64,000 nt of DNA, from assembly GCF_011683955.1 (NCBI RefSeq), contig NZ_JAAQPI010000015.1, forward strand, positions 148,436-212,435, in the 5' to 3' direction. The position numbers and the translations under genes were made by a program. The notes below the pieces were generated by a model, which was not told where the DNA came from, ran no database searches, and was given only the letters and a program-made list of their open reading frames with translations. Positions 53,435-63,542 of this stretch are shown one piece after another. This DNA is from Pseudomaricurvus alkylphenolicus. GTDB lineage: Bacteria > Pseudomonadota > Gammaproteobacteria > Pseudomonadales > Cellvibrionaceae. Within the stretch, counting starts at the first letter, position 1; every line of letters begins with the position of its first letter.

Positions 53435-55888
53435 ATGAAAATCAATCCCATTCGCAAAAACCTGTTATCTGCCGGCATCGCCGCATCACTGGCCTTAACG
53501 GTTCCCACGGCCGCAAATGCGGATGGTTTCAAGCTCGAAGAAATTGTCGTCACCGCACAAAAGCGTCAGCAGAGCCTCCAAGATGTACCCATCTCCGTAA
53601 GTGCTGTTGATGGCGAGAAAATGTCAGAAGCGGGCATCAACAACCTGGAAGATCTGTCGGCCTATGTACCCAACTTTCAGCAAGCCAACTCCCCTTTAGG
53701 TCAGGTGATATCGATTCGCGGTATCAGCTCCGGTATCAATCAGGGTTTTGAGCAGTCCGTGGTGCAGTATGTTGATGATATCGCTATGGGCCGTGGTCCA
53801 ATGGCGCGTATGCCATTTATGGATCTGGAGCGCGTAGAGGTATTGCGTGGCCCGCAAAACGTACTGTTTGGTAAAAACAGTATCGGTGGTGCAATCTCCA
53901 TTACCACCGCGAAACCCACTGAGGATTTTGAAGGCAGCGTTCAGGTCGAACACGAAAATAAATATGGCAGTAACGACGTTCAGGCCATGGTGTCCGGGCC
54001 GCTGTCGGACACTGTCGGCGCTCGCCTGGCCATTCGTGCTCACCAGGAAGACGGTTACTTTGATAACACCACCAACGGTGACGACGAGCAGCAAAAAGAC
54101 GAGATCACCGGCCGCTTAACCCTGGAATGGACACCCAACGACACCTTCAACGCCAGCCTGAAACTGGAACACAGCAGTTTCGATTTTGAAGGCCGTGGTG
54201 AGGAAGTTATTGCCGGCTACGACTCTGTAAGCCCACTCTTTACCGGCCTGAGCTACGGTGAAATTGGTGAGTTCCTCACGGCCGCCACCGGCCAGGATAT
54301 CGGCACTGAAGACGGCACCCAAAACCGCAAACGTCAAACCAATCACGATGAATTCAGTGACAATGAAAGCAATCAGGTTGTCCTGACCATGAACTGGGGT
54401 TTTGATGCCTTCACTCTCACCAGTGTTACCGGTTATGTGGATTACAAATTGGATGAGGATACTGATGTCGACCTGTCCGGATTAGAGTCTATTCGTGCCG
54501 CCCAGAAAGAAAAGTTCGATCAATTCAGCCAGGAGATTCGCTTCACCTCACCCGGAGGCGAAACCATTGACTGGATTGCCGGTGCCTATTATCAAACCTG
54601 GGACCTGGAATATGGACAGCAAAACACAGTTGATGATGAAAACCTAACCGCAGCGCTCAGTGAAATTGGTCTGGGGTTATTGGCTCCGTCTGCCGGGATC
54701 ACGGGCTTCAATCCGGCGGCCTCTCTACTCACCAATTACGGGATAGCTGCCCCATTCCTGAACGCGACCGCAGCTGGTCGTCAGTTGTACTCTCTTAAAG
54801 AAATCAATAACACCAGCAATATTCGAGATTACAACGGTAACAGCGATTCCCACTCTGCCTTCGGACAAGCGACCTGGAATGTGAGTGAGGCACTCCGCCT
54901 AACATTAGGGGCCCGCTACACCTTAGAAGAAAAAGAATCCGAGCGCTCACTGACCATCTATGACACCAGTGGCGGTGGTTTGACCTCAGCAGGCCTTGAA
55001 ACGCGATTAGTCATGTCGGGTGTTTTTGGTGTTGAAAATCACGCCGTTGAAGATGACCGCCGAGAGGAATCGGTTACCGGCACCCTCATTGCCGAGTGGG
55101 ATGCCACTGAAGAGCTGATGTTGTATGCCTCGATCAGTAACGGGTTTAAAGCCGGGGGTTTTGATGCCCGTGCAGGGCGTGCTGCTAATTTTGAATACGA
55201 AGATGAAACCGTCATCAACTATGAGATTGGCACCAAAGCTGAGATGCTGGGTGGCCGTGCGCAACTGAATACCGCGATTTTCTACACCGACTACAAAGAT
55301 CTCCAGGTCAGTCAGTTTGATGGCACTGTGGGTTTTGTGGTGGGTAATGCCGCCGCTGCCCGTTCGCAGGGTATCGAGTTTGATGGTCGTATCATGCTAA
55401 CCGAAGAGCTGCTGCTGATCGGTTCCATGGCTTACCTGGATTATGAATTCAAAGAGTACGAAGGTGCAGCTTGCCCGCCTAAAGTGACACTGGATACCGG
55501 AGCAGTTGCCTGTGACCTTAGCGGCGAGCCTAACACCTTTGCCCCTGAGTTAACGGCTGCGATTACACTGGACTATATCACTCCATTGTCTGATGCCTTC
55601 AATCTGCATATAACGTTAGACACCTCCTACCGTTCGAAGCAGTTTGTTGAAGCGACACTGGAACCTCTGATGGAACAGGACAGCCAAGTCAAAGTCAATG
55701 CACGCATTGCCCTGGAAGCGGAAAACTGGATGGTTGCTCTGGTCGGTAAAAACCTGACCGATAACGACGATATTGGCTACGCCTCTGCCACGCCAGTATC
55801 CGGTAGTGCGCTACTACAGGCGCCTACCTACAGTGGCTATGAGGTCAATCCACGCACGCTTGCAATCCAGGCTAAGTATCATTTTTAA
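53435..55888 (+). CDS. TonB-dependent outer-membrane receptor
   Basis: 817 residues. The signal peptide ends near PTAANA; TonB-box region LEEIVVTAQKRQQSLQDVPI; plug with RVEVLRGPQNVLFGKNSIGG; barrel ending AIQAKYHF with the usual terminal Phe. No STN domain. AGAGAGAG precedes the ATG. First gene of the cluster containing a sulfatase and two GST-fold proteins, so it may import a sulfated or electrophilic organic compound (inference). A strong terminator follows. Confidence 0.93.
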   Translation: MKINPIRKNLLSAGIAASLALTVPTAANADGFKLEEIVVTAQKRQQSLQDVPISVSAVDGEKMSEAGINNLEDLSAYVPNFQQANSPLGQVISIRGISSGINQGFEQSVVQYVDDIAMGRGPMARMPFMDLERVEVLRGPQNVLFGKNSIGGAISITTAKPTEDFEGSVQVEHENKYGSNDVQAMVSGPLSDTVGARLAIRAHQEDGYFDNTTNGDDEQQKDEITGRLTLEWTPNDTFNASLKLEHSSFDFEGRGEEVIAGYDSVSPLFTGLSYGEIGEFLTAATGQDIGTEDGTQNRKRQTNHDEFSDNESNQVVLTMNWGFDAFTLTSVTGYVDYKLDEDTDVDLSGLESIRAAQKEKFDQFSQEIRFTSPGGETIDWIAGAYYQTWDLEYGQQNTVDDENLTAALSEIGLGLLAPSAGITGFNPAASLLTNYGIAAPFLNATAAGRQLYSLKEINNTSNIRDYNGNSDSHSAFGQATWNVSEALRLTLGARYTLEEKESERSLTIYDTSGGGLTSAGLETRLVMSGVFGVENHAVEDDRREESVTGTLIAEWDATEELMLYASISNGFKAGGFDARAGRAANFEYEDETVINYEIGTKAEMLGGRAQLNTAIFYTDYKDLQVSQFDGTVGFVVGNAAAARSQGIEFDGRIMLTEELLLIGSMAYLDYEFKEYEGAACPPKVTLDTGAVACDLSGEPNTFAPELTAAITLDYITPLSDAFNLHITLDTSYRSKQFVEATLEPLMEQDSQVKVNARIALEAENWMVALVGKNLTDNDDIGYASATPVSGSALLQAPTYSGYEVNPRTLAIQAKYHF

Positions 55889-55914
55889 GCGCTAAATTAA
55901 CGATCTCTCTGCTG

Positions 55915-55949
55915 GGCACTTGGTACCCTACTGGCCAGTGCCTTTTTTT
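55915..55949 (+). terminator. Rho-independent terminator of the TonB receptor gene
   Basis: GGCACT-T-GG, loop, CC-AGTGCC (arms 55915-55923 and 55935-55942) followed by seven T's (55943-55949), 26 bp after the stop. Confidence 0.85.
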
Positions 55950-55974
55950 AAAATTGACTTATCACGGTGTCCCC

Positions 55975-57093
55975 ATGACTACCCAAGATTATGAGCTGGC
56001 TGGCGTTCAGCACTCCTATTACTCCGCCAAAGTACGTGCATGTTTGCAATATAAACGCCTTCCATACCAGGAAATTGGAGCCAATATTGAAACCCTTCTT
56101 AATCGTGTAATTCCTGCTACCGGCAGTCAACAATTTCCGGTTGTATTTTGTCCCGATGGCACGGTATTAAAAGACGGTTGCGATATTGTTGAGGCACTGG
56201 AAGCGCGTCATCCCGAACGCCCCATCATGCCTGAAAACCACCAGTTGAAATTTATCGCCACGTTAATAGAAACCCTGGCCGATGAATTCTTTGCCATCCC
56301 CATGATTTACTATCGCTGGATTCCTGAGGATACCAAACAATGGGGGATCGGCATGTTCCAAACACTGCTGGGTAAAGGCGTCGAAAATCCTGATATGGCA
56401 GCTTTAGCCCACCAAATGGGCGAAACTGTTAGTACAGAGATTCGATCGCGCTTACCCAAGGTTGGACTCGACCGCAAAGAGATCCAGGATAAAGCCCAGG
56501 TAATTACCAAGGAAGTCTGCAAGCTACTGGACGAGCATTTAGCGAAAACACCTTTCATGCTGGGAGATCACCCTACGCTAGCCGACTTGGGCATGATGAA
56601 CGCCATGTGGGGGCATTTATATTTGGACCCATGCGAACCCAGCATGTTGATTCGTAACAACTACCTGCACCTGAATAACTGGATCACCAACATGCATTCT
56701 AGCGCTGGCATTTCCAATCAGGGCGAACTCTATATTACCGATTCCTTGATTCCACTGTTGCGTTATATGGGCGAAGCGTTCGCCACGATGATGAACGATA
56801 TTCTGGCCGCTGCCGATCAAACATTACCTGAAGCCGAAGCCGGAGCCGAAGCCCCCGCAGGCCTTGGTCGAATAGACACCGTTTTACAGGATACTGAACT
56901 GTCACGCCCCGCCACTACCTACACAGCCTGGCGTTTACAGCGTGTTATCGAAGCCTATCAGAACATTCCTGAGCAGCAACAAACCGCCACGGATAATCTA
57001 TTAACCGACATCGGCTTCCTGTCTGTATGTCAGCATACCCCTACCTGGCGCCTGCAAAAAGATAACTTCAAGCTCTTCGTAGCTTCACGATAA
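55975..57093 (+). CDS. Glutathione S-transferase-like protein with long C-terminal domain
   Basis: 372 residues from the ATG at 55975; a TTG at 55954 is possible. The N-terminal thioredoxin-like domain (YSAKVRACLQYKRLPYQEIG, then QFPVVFCPDGTVLKDGCDI) and all-helical GST C-domain (FMLGDHPTLADLGMMNAMW) are clear. About 130 extra C-terminal residues, acidic around EAEAGAEAPAG, have no known domain. A glutathione conjugation, isomerisation or ether-cleavage role in the cluster is plausible. No ribosome site stands out. Confidence 0.82.
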   Translation: MTTQDYELAGVQHSYYSAKVRACLQYKRLPYQEIGANIETLLNRVIPATGSQQFPVVFCPDGTVLKDGCDIVEALEARHPERPIMPENHQLKFIATLIETLADEFFAIPMIYYRWIPEDTKQWGIGMFQTLLGKGVENPDMAALAHQMGETVSTEIRSRLPKVGLDRKEIQDKAQVITKEVCKLLDEHLAKTPFMLGDHPTLADLGMMNAMWGHLYLDPCEPSMLIRNNYLHLNNWITNMHSSAGISNQGELYITDSLIPLLRYMGEAFATMMNDILAAADQTLPEAEAGAEAPAGLGRIDTVLQDTELSRPATTYTAWRLQRVIEAYQNIPEQQQTATDNLLTDIGFLSVCQHTPTWRLQKDNFKLFVASR

Positions 57094-57226
57094 CCGTAAC
57101 ACAGGGTGTGAAAAGAAGGGTTAAGTTGCGCAATACCACAACCTCATTGCGCAATTTTACAACTCCATCCACCCTACCCTTCTACAATGAACTTACATGA
57201 CAAACAACGTAAGCCAGAGAAACCCC

Positions 57227-58903
57227 ATGAAGAAGACGTTGATTACCTTGCTGGCTTTGGCAGTTATCGGTGCCATTGCCTACGAGCAACGCACCGATAT
57301 CATGTTGGCAATGATCAAATACAAGGTCTCCCGCGAAGTGTTTGCCGAGTCCCGTGAACTCCCCTGGCAACAGGGGCCCGCTACAGCAGAGCTGGAAGCA
57401 GACAAGCGCCCACCCAATATTATTTTGATCGTCGCTGACGACCTTGGCTACAACGATATTTCATCTCTGGGCGGAGGCATAACACGTACCGACGGCAGCA
57501 TCGTACAAACTCCCGGTATTGATCGCTTGGCCGCCGAAGGTGTGGTGTTTAATCAATCCTATTCTGGTGCCAGTACCTGTGCTCCTTCACGGGCCATGCT
57601 CATGACCGGTCGTTACCCGACCCGCACCGGCTTTGAATTTACCCCAACCCCCGATGGCATGGGTTCCATGGTCGCGCGCATTTATAACGAAATGGATAAC
57701 AACTTGCCACCCACCATCTTCGATGCAAGCGCAGACAAGGGCAAACCCACCTACGAACTGCAGGGTTTACCTGCAGAAGAAACCACCCTGGCAGAAGTCC
57801 TCAATGAACAAGGTTACTACACCGCCCATATCGGCAAATGGCATTTGGGTAATGATGGCGATATGGGCCCCCATAAACAGGGATTCGATGACTGTTTGTT
57901 AATGACCAATGGTCTTTATCTACCGGAAAACGATCCAAATGTCGTCAATGCTAAAATCCCCTTTGATCCAATCGACCAATTTCTATGGGCTGCCCTTGGG
58001 TTCAGTAATTCCTTCAACTCCGGCAGTTCCGATCAATTTGAACCTGCCCGATATTTGACGGATTACTGGACTGACGAATCTGTAAAAGTCATCAAAGCCA
58101 ACAAAAACCGCCCCTTCTTCTTGTATCTAGCGCACTGGGGGCCACATACGCCACTGCAAGCGACACGGGAAGACTATGAAGCCGTGGGTGATATCAAACC
58201 ACATCGCAAACGCGTTTATGCCGCAATGGTGAGAGCGGTGGATCGCAGTGTTTCACGTATTCTGAAAACCCTTGAAGAAAAAGGTCTTGCTGATAACACC
58301 ATCGTCATGTTTACCAGCGATAACGGCGGTGCGGGTTATGTGGGCCTGCCCGAATCCAATAGCCCCTTCCGCGGGTGGAAGATCACCATGTTTGAAGGCG
58401 GACTGCGTGTTCCCATGTTTATTAGATGGCCAAAACACATTCCCGCTGGTAAAACCATTGACACGCCGGTTGCCCATATCGATGTCATGCCAACCCTCGC
58501 TGCTGCGGCTGGGGCCCCAGCGCCTAAAGGCGTTGAGATCGATGGCCAAAACATACTGCCACTACTGAACGACGAAACGAACTGGCCTCGACAAACTCTG
58601 TTTTGGCAAAACGGGCACTACCAAGTTGTACGCCACGGTGATTGGAAACTACAAATTAATGACCGCCCTACTGACGGACTACAAACCTGGTTATTCAATT
58701 TGGAAGAAGATCCTACCGAACAACACAATGTGAGTAACGAATACCCCGAAAAGGTCAATGAACTGCGACAGCTGTTAGCCAATCATCAAGCCAACGCTCG
58801 CAAGCCACTTTATGAAGCAGTGACTCAAATTCCGGTGATGATCGATAAAACCCTGATGGACAAATTCGACGCCGGTGTAGAGTACGTCTATACACCCAAC
58901 TAA
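57227..58903 (+). CDS. Type I sulfatase (arylsulfatase family)
   Basis: 558 residues from the ATG at 57227, beginning with [19 protein letters not shown], a signal peptide or membrane anchor; an ATG at 57197 has no ribosome site. Metal ligands are in [14 protein letters not shown]. The formylglycine motif CAPSR (Cys118) followed by [12 protein letters not shown] is complete, so the Cys is expected to be converted to formylglycine. HIGKWHLG and [13 protein letters not shown] are also conserved. It hydrolyses a sulfate ester, probably in the periplasm. The GST gene starts 22 bp later. Confidence 0.93.
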   Translation: MKKTLITLLALAVIGAIAYEQRTDIMLAMIKYKVSREVFAESRELPWQQGPATAELEADKRPPNIILIVADDLGYNDISSLGGGITRTDGSIVQTPGIDRLAAEGVVFNQSYSGASTCAPSRAMLMTGRYPTRTGFEFTPTPDGMGSMVARIYNEMDNNLPPTIFDASADKGKPTYELQGLPAEETTLAEVLNEQGYYTAHIGKWHLGNDGDMGPHKQGFDDCLLMTNGLYLPENDPNVVNAKIPFDPIDQFLWAALGFSNSFNSGSSDQFEPARYLTDYWTDESVKVIKANKNRPFFLYLAHWGPHTPLQATREDYEAVGDIKPHRKRVYAAMVRAVDRSVSRILKTLEEKGLADNTIVMFTSDNGGAGYVGLPESNSPFRGWKITMFEGGLRVPMFIRWPKHIPAGKTIDTPVAHIDVMPTLAAAAGAPAPKGVEIDGQNILPLLNDETNWPRQTLFWQNGHYQVVRHGDWKLQINDRPTDGLQTWLFNLEEDPTEQHNVSNEYPEKVNELRQLLANHQANARKPLYEAVTQIPVMIDKTLMDKFDAGVEYVYTPN

Positions 58904-58925
58904 ATATAATGAGCGAGAGAAAAAC

Positions 58926-59615
58926 ATGATTGACCTATATACCGCACCCACCCCAAACGGCCATAAAGCCTCCTGCACGCTGGAAGCCCTCGGCATGGAA
59001 TACAACGTCCATACTATAAACCTGCTGGAAGGCGAACAAAAGAAACCCGAGTTTGTAGCCATCAACCCCAATGGCCGCATCCCCGTCATTGTTGATCGGG
59101 CCAACGACGATTTTTCCGTGTTCGAATCCGGCGCCATTATGATTTATCTGGCAGAACAAGCGGGAAGACTGTTGCCTACAGAAACCAAAGCGCGCTCTAA
59201 AGTGCTGCAGTGGCTGATGTTCCAAATGGGTGGTACCGGTCCGATGATGGGTCAGGCCAACGTCTTCTTCCGTTATTTCCCAGAGAAAATTCAGCCGGCT
59301 ATTGATCGCTACCAAAACGAATGTCGCCGTTTATTCGAAGTGATGAACAACTACCTGAGTGATAACGAATGGCTGGCGGATGATTACTCTATTGCTGATA
59401 TTGCCAACTGGTGCTGGGTGCGAACCTACAAATGGTCGGGCGTTTCTGTAGATGGGCTGGATCATCTCGATCGCTGGCTCAAAACCATGGCAGAACAGCC
59501 TGGTATGGCCAAAGGTATTGAAGTGCCGTTTAGCCTGGGTAACTTATTGGATGACGATAAAGAAGAAGACAAGAAAGAGTTTGCCAAAAATGCGCAAACC
59601 CTGTTGCAAGAATAG
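58926..59615 (+). CDS. Glutathione S-transferase (YfcG/Ure2p-like)
   Basis: 229 residues. N-terminal domain [31 protein letters not shown] and [15 protein letters not shown] (the ES glutathione-binding pair); C-terminal domain with [19 protein letters not shown] and [12 protein letters not shown]. This subgroup often shows disulfide-bond reductase rather than classical transferase activity. It follows the sulfatase gene by 22 bp with GAGCGAGAG upstream. The Asp/Glu/Lys-rich tail ([10 protein letters not shown]) is unusual. Confidence 0.92.
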   Translation: MIDLYTAPTPNGHKASCTLEALGMEYNVHTINLLEGEQKKPEFVAINPNGRIPVIVDRANDDFSVFESGAIMIYLAEQAGRLLPTETKARSKVLQWLMFQMGGTGPMMGQANVFFRYFPEKIQPAIDRYQNECRRLFEVMNNYLSDNEWLADDYSIADIANWCWVRTYKWSGVSVDGLDHLDRWLKTMAEQPGMAKGIEVPFSLGNLLDDDKEEDKKEFAKNAQTLLQE

Positions 59616-59796
59616 CGGCTTATCAGTACGGAAACGGGCGTAGGAATCTATTTCTCTATACCCATTTCAGCTTTCCGGAACCGGCTGTGAGGCCTTGCTA
59701 GCACAGCGCTAAATACAGACATATCACAATGAAAATACAATTGTGAAAAAGCCAGAAAAACGCTGAGACACCACGAGTTTCTACACTAAAACCAAC

Positions 59797-60663
59797 ATGA
59801 GCATAAGCACTAACATGAAGCTCTTGACAAAAATTGTTGCCGGAATATTTACCTTTCTAATTGTAGTCGTGATAGCCCTGCCTACACTCCTTCACAACCT
59901 GGGTTTACACCCTGAATATAAGGGTAAGACTTATTCAGCGACAGGCAAACGCGCCTTGGTTATTACCACCAGTCACGCCACCTTAAATGTGCCTGGCGAG
60001 ACCTCTGGAGATCGCACCGGTGTTGCAGCCTCGGAGCTGACCCATCCTTACTACACCTTTTTGAATGCGGGGATGCAGGTAGATGTCGCCAGCATCAAAG
60101 GCGGCGAGATTCCGGTTGATCCCGTCACCCTCAAATTCATGATCAAGAGTCCGGAAGATGATCTCTTTTTAAAAGACCCAATTCTTCAGAGTAAGGTAAA
60201 GAACTCATTACGTATTGATGACATTGACTTCACTCAATACGACACCGTCTTTATGGCTGGTGGTTGGGGTGCAGCCTATGACATGGGTTACTCAGAAGTA
60301 CTCGGCCAGAAAATCAGTGAAGCCTACTACGGTGATCAAAAAACCATTGTCGGCTCGGTGTGCCACGGTGCTCTCGGCCTGATCAACGCAACGGATGAGC
60401 AGGGCAACCCTATCATTCGTGGTCGCGCAATAACCGGGGTCACCGACAAACAGATAGAAGAACTGGGTATTGAAGTAACCCCAATGCATCCTGAAACGGA
60501 ACTACGCAAAGCCGGTGTCAAATTTGAAAGCCAAACCGCTTTCAGGGATTTTCTGGCTACCCACGTTAGTATTGATAAGGAACAACGTTTTGTTACCGGT
60601 CAAAATCAAAACTCCGGTTTGGAAGCGGCCCACAAAATTGTAGAAATTCTTGCCAAGCGATAA
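59797..60663 (+). CDS. DJ-1/PfpI-family protein with N-terminal membrane anchor
   Basis: 288 residues. A hydrophobic segment (IVAGIFTFLIVVVIALPTLL) makes it membrane-anchored or secreted. The DJ-1/PfpI domain follows: ALVITTSHATLN, VFMAGGWGAAYDMG and the nucleophile region GSVCHGALGL with the catalytic Cys. Family members include glyoxalases, deglycases, amidases and chaperones; activity here is unknown. It lies 181 bp after the GST gene on the same strand; that gap shows nothing notable. Confidence 0.85.
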   Translation: MSISTNMKLLTKIVAGIFTFLIVVVIALPTLLHNLGLHPEYKGKTYSATGKRALVITTSHATLNVPGETSGDRTGVAASELTHPYYTFLNAGMQVDVASIKGGEIPVDPVTLKFMIKSPEDDLFLKDPILQSKVKNSLRIDDIDFTQYDTVFMAGGWGAAYDMGYSEVLGQKISEAYYGDQKTIVGSVCHGALGLINATDEQGNPIIRGRAITGVTDKQIEELGIEVTPMHPETELRKAGVKFESQTAFRDFLATHVSIDKEQRFVTGQNQNSGLEAAHKIVEILAKR

Positions 60664-60876
60664 TAACGTTCATTAGTGCGCAGCAGGAAGCGCCGCTATG
60701 ATTGTTCCGTAGTCTAATCCAGGCTACAGCATTTGCTGAGATAGTGTTCCCGGATACGAACTAATTAGCATTTCCGATGCGGCCAAGCAAGCCGATGAAA
60801 AACCTAGATAAAGTCGGTGCGGCATTAGAAATAGAAATTGCCCATTTTCGGATGGGCATTAGCTAGGAAGTAGAAA

Positions 60877-61257
60877 ATGAAGTCCAAAATAATTCGCGCT
60901 CTAGCGCTATTGCCTGCACTGGCACTTCTGTTAACCGGCTTAAGCTGGTTAACCCAGCCCGAATCAGCCGCTGCCTCACTGGGGCTGCCCCTGCTCGACG
61001 GTGTAGCTCGCAGTAGCCAAATTGGAGACATGACCGCTTTCTTTTTAAGTAGCAGCTTTATGATCTTTATCGGCCTAATCACCGACAAGCGCATCTGGCT
61101 ATTGGCCCCTGCCATGCTCATTGGCTTTACCGCCATCTTCCGTATTCTGGCCTGGCTGCTGCATGATGCCGCACTGCCAATGAATCTGATAGCACCTGAA
61201 ATCATTATGAGCCTGATACTGCTATGGGCCGCTAACCATATGCCGAAAGAGCGTTAA
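60877..61257 (+). CDS. Small four-helix membrane protein
   Basis: 126 residues with about four hydrophobic segments (ALALLPALALLLTGLSWL, MTAFFLSSSFMIFIGLI, WLLAPAMLIGFTAIFRILAW, LIAPEIIMSLILLWAA). It resembles DUF4345-type proteins, but the match is weak. TAGGAAG precedes the ATG. The truncated sulfatase fragment begins 4 bp after the stop, so it is cotranscribed with the metallo-beta-lactamase gene. Confidence 0.65.
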   Translation: MKSKIIRALALLPALALLLTGLSWLTQPESAAASLGLPLLDGVARSSQIGDMTAFFLSSSFMIFIGLITDKRIWLLAPAMLIGFTAIFRILAWLLHDAALPMNLIAPEIIMSLILLWAANHMPKER

Positions 61258-61261
61258 CAGC

Positions 61262-61417
61262 ATGAAAGAAATACTCCAGGCATTAACACTTTTGGGCAGC
61301 GTAAATTTAGCTTTTGCGGTAAATGCCAACGAGCGAACAAACGTCGTTTTAATCGTTGCCGATGATCTGGGCTTTACTCCTAAGATACTAACCAACCTCG
61401 GAGGTAATTACATATGA
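61262..61417 (+). pseudogene. Truncated sulfatase remnant (51 codons)
   Basis: The ORF encodes a signal-peptide-like start (MKEILQALTLLGSVNLAFA) followed by [13 protein letters not shown], which matches the first metal-binding strand of type I sulfatases ([12 protein letters not shown] in the gene at 57227). Homology ends there and the frame stops after 51 codons, with no CxPSR motif. Its TGA overlaps the ATG of the next gene (ATGA, 61414-61417), and GGAGG inside its last codons serves as that gene's ribosome site. Most likely the 5' stub of a deleted sulfatase gene, perhaps retained as a translated leader. Confidence 0.7.
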
Positions 61418-62484
61418 AAAAATACTTATTCCTACTTGTAAGCCTTGGACTGACTTTCTTATTAAGTGGCTGCTCTCCTTCAAGCATGGGAGCTTTCATT
61501 ATGGAAAAAGCCGCCGAATCTCGCATAGGTCAGAGCATGACTGATGATTTGGAATATGGCATGCATGTTATTCTGTGTGGTGCCGGTGGCCCCATGCCTG
61601 ATCCTAAACGCTCCGGTCCCTGCGTTGCCGTGATTGCTGGCGAAACGGTGGTAACTTTCGATGCAGGTAGCGGTGGGCCGCGTAATCTTGCGGCCATGCA
61701 ATTCCCGCTCGGCAAGATCAACGCCCAGTTCCTGACTCATTTCCATTCCGATCATATTGATGCTCTGGGTGAAATGTCCATGATGCGTTGGGTCAATGCC
61801 GCCAATACGGCTCCCATGCCAGTCTACGGCCCAGAGGGTGTTGAAAACGTCGTCAAAGGTTTTAATCTGAGTTACGGCGCCGATGCGGTATACCGCCATG
61901 CACATCACACAGACCTGGTCGCTCCTCTTTCGGGTAAAGGTATGGTTGCCCATACCTTCTCAGCTCCTGCTGAGGGAGAGTTACTCACCGTCTACGAAAA
62001 AGATGGCCTGAAAATCAGCGCCTTTGCCGTAGACCATGAACCTGTTCATCCCGCCGTTGGCTATCGATTGGATTACAAAGGTCGTTCAGTAGTGATCAGT
62101 GGTGATACCGCTAAATCAACTAATCTGGAACGGTTTTCTGAAAACGTAGACCTGCTGGTACATGAATCCCTAAATCGTAAGATGGTGGGTATTATGGAAG
62201 CCGCTGCCAAGAAAAATAAAGTGTCGATCATGGAAAAGATATTGTTTGATATTACTGACTACCATGCCTCACCAGTAGAAGCAGCAGAAACCGCACAGGC
62301 CGCCAACGCCAAACACCTGATGTACTATCATATCGTGCCGGCTCTAGTTGCTCCTGGAATGGAATCCCTCTATTTAGAAGGCGTTAGCGATGTTTATGAC
62401 GGCCCGGTCACCCTGGGTGAAGATGGCACCATGATCAGCTTGCCTGCCAACTCAGAGGCCATTAAAACCGAAAATCTTCTGTAA
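61414..62484 (+). CDS. Metallo-beta-lactamase-fold lipoprotein (RNase Z/AtsA-like)
   Basis: 356 residues. Lipoprotein signal MKKYLFLLVSLGLTFLLSGC with Cys20 as the lipidated residue. Metal-binding THFHSDHID (His109, His111, Asp113, His114), AVDHEPVHPAVGYR, ISGDTAKS and a final YYHIVP His. It belongs to the RNase Z-like branch that includes the AtsA-type phosphodiesterases/arylsulfatases of Pseudoalteromonas. A periplasmic ester or lactone hydrolase is likely. ATGA overlap with the sulfatase remnant suggests translational coupling. Confidence 0.88.
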   Translation: MKKYLFLLVSLGLTFLLSGCSPSSMGAFIMEKAAESRIGQSMTDDLEYGMHVILCGAGGPMPDPKRSGPCVAVIAGETVVTFDAGSGGPRNLAAMQFPLGKINAQFLTHFHSDHIDALGEMSMMRWVNAANTAPMPVYGPEGVENVVKGFNLSYGADAVYRHAHHTDLVAPLSGKGMVAHTFSAPAEGELLTVYEKDGLKISAFAVDHEPVHPAVGYRLDYKGRSVVISGDTAKSTNLERFSENVDLLVHESLNRKMVGIMEAAAKKNKVSIMEKILFDITDYHASPVEAAETAQAANAKHLMYYHIVPALVAPGMESLYLEGVSDVYDGPVTLGEDGTMISLPANSEAIKTENLL

Positions 62485-62816
62485 CAATTTGTGCTGTCAA
62501 ATAAAAAGCTAGGCCACCTGATATGCAGACTATCAAACAGCCTATGCGGTATTTTACGGGAGGTACGCGCTTGCCCTCACTGGATTCACCACCCTTTTTC
62601 CATCACTGGTTAAGAAGTCAGGGAGCCTTTGCTAGTGCTCCCGTCTCTAAAGGACAAGAGTATCCTAAACCATCGCTTTGACTGTAAACGAGGGGGACAG
62701 CTACGAATTTGAGGGAGAAGAAGAGAGGTAACTATCCGAAACGCCAATTTATGCTGGAATCTTTTGGCTGCGATCAGTCTCCTAAAAGCGATACCGATAA
62801 AGCCGTCACGCGGCAA
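62485..62816. other. Gene-free convergent gap with a short hairpin
   Basis: 332 bp between the metallo-beta-lactamase gene and the response regulator. The only structure seen is GGGAGC (62621-62626), 10-nt loop, GCTCCC (62637-62642) without a T-run. A 68-codon minus-strand frame exists at 62610-62816 but shows no ribosome site or recognisable content. Confidence 0.45.
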
Positions 62817-63539
62817 CTAATTCTCACTCGACAAGACAAACAGATACCCTTTGCCACGAACAGTCTTTAAGTATTTACCCGCACTGTCTCCTAGCTTTTT
62901 TCGAATATGGGACATGGTGATATCCACGAATCGATTTTGTCCGTCGTAGTCAATATTACGAAGCTGCCGGAATAGTTGGTCCCGGCTAATTATCTGGCCT
63001 GCATTGGTCGCGAGGTAAGCCAGCATGTCAAACTCGGGCGCGGTGAATTCCAGTTCGCGCTGGTCGAGTGTTACCGAACGAGAAGATGGATTGATCAGCA
63101 GACCGGAAAACTGCATCGCTGTGGCAGAATGATTCGTTTCGGTGCTCGCTGTTACGGTCGGCGAAGCCTCATAGCGGCGCAGTAGTGCTCGCACGCGGGC
63201 CAATAAAATACGTGGCTCCACGGGCTTTTGCACGAAGTCATCTGCGCCTATTTCCAACCCCAGTATCTGGTCGACCGAATCATTGGAGGCTGTCAGCATG
63301 AGAATAACACCCTCATAGTTGGGCCTGACTTCTCTGCAGATGCTGATACCATCTTTCCCAGGCAACATCAGGTCCAATATGACCATCCCGGGCTGCAACT
63401 CCAGAATTCGCTCCACGGCTGTTGTGCCGCTGTGCTCAACGAACACCTCAAAGTGCCTACTGGCCAGGTAGTCTTTTATCAACGTAGCGAGCTCGATATC
63501 GTCTTCAACTATCAAAATGCTATTTAAAGATTTACTCAT
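62817..63539 (-). CDS. OmpR/PhoB-family response regulator
   Basis: 240 residues. Receiver domain 1-120 with acidic pocket VEDD (11-14), phosphoacceptor Asp56 in VILDLMLPGKDG, Thr83 and Lys105 (FVQKPVEP). The C-terminal winged helix (about 145-235) has ELEFTAPEFDMLAYLATN, then ISRDQLFRQL, VDITMSHIRKKLGD and YLKTVRGKGYLF, close to RstA-type regulators. The ATG is three bases after the stop of the Glu/Pro-repeat gene, so the two are in one operon; no histidine kinase is visible in the window. Confidence 0.93.
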   Translation of the reverse strand: MSKSLNSILIVEDDIELATLIKDYLASRHFEVFVEHSGTTAVERILELQPGMVILDLMLPGKDGISICREVRPNYEGVILMLTASNDSVDQILGLEIGADDFVQKPVEPRILLARVRALLRRYEASPTVTASTETNHSATAMQFSGLLINPSSRSVTLDQRELEFTAPEFDMLAYLATNAGQIISRDQLFRQLRNIDYDGQNRFVDITMSHIRKKLGDSAGKYLKTVRGKGYLFVLSSEN

Positions 63540-63542
63540 TTT

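Noticed and set aside
62610..62816. 68-codon minus-strand frame after the response regulator
   Set aside because: No ribosome site, no recognisable content and it lies in a convergent gap; more likely noncoding.
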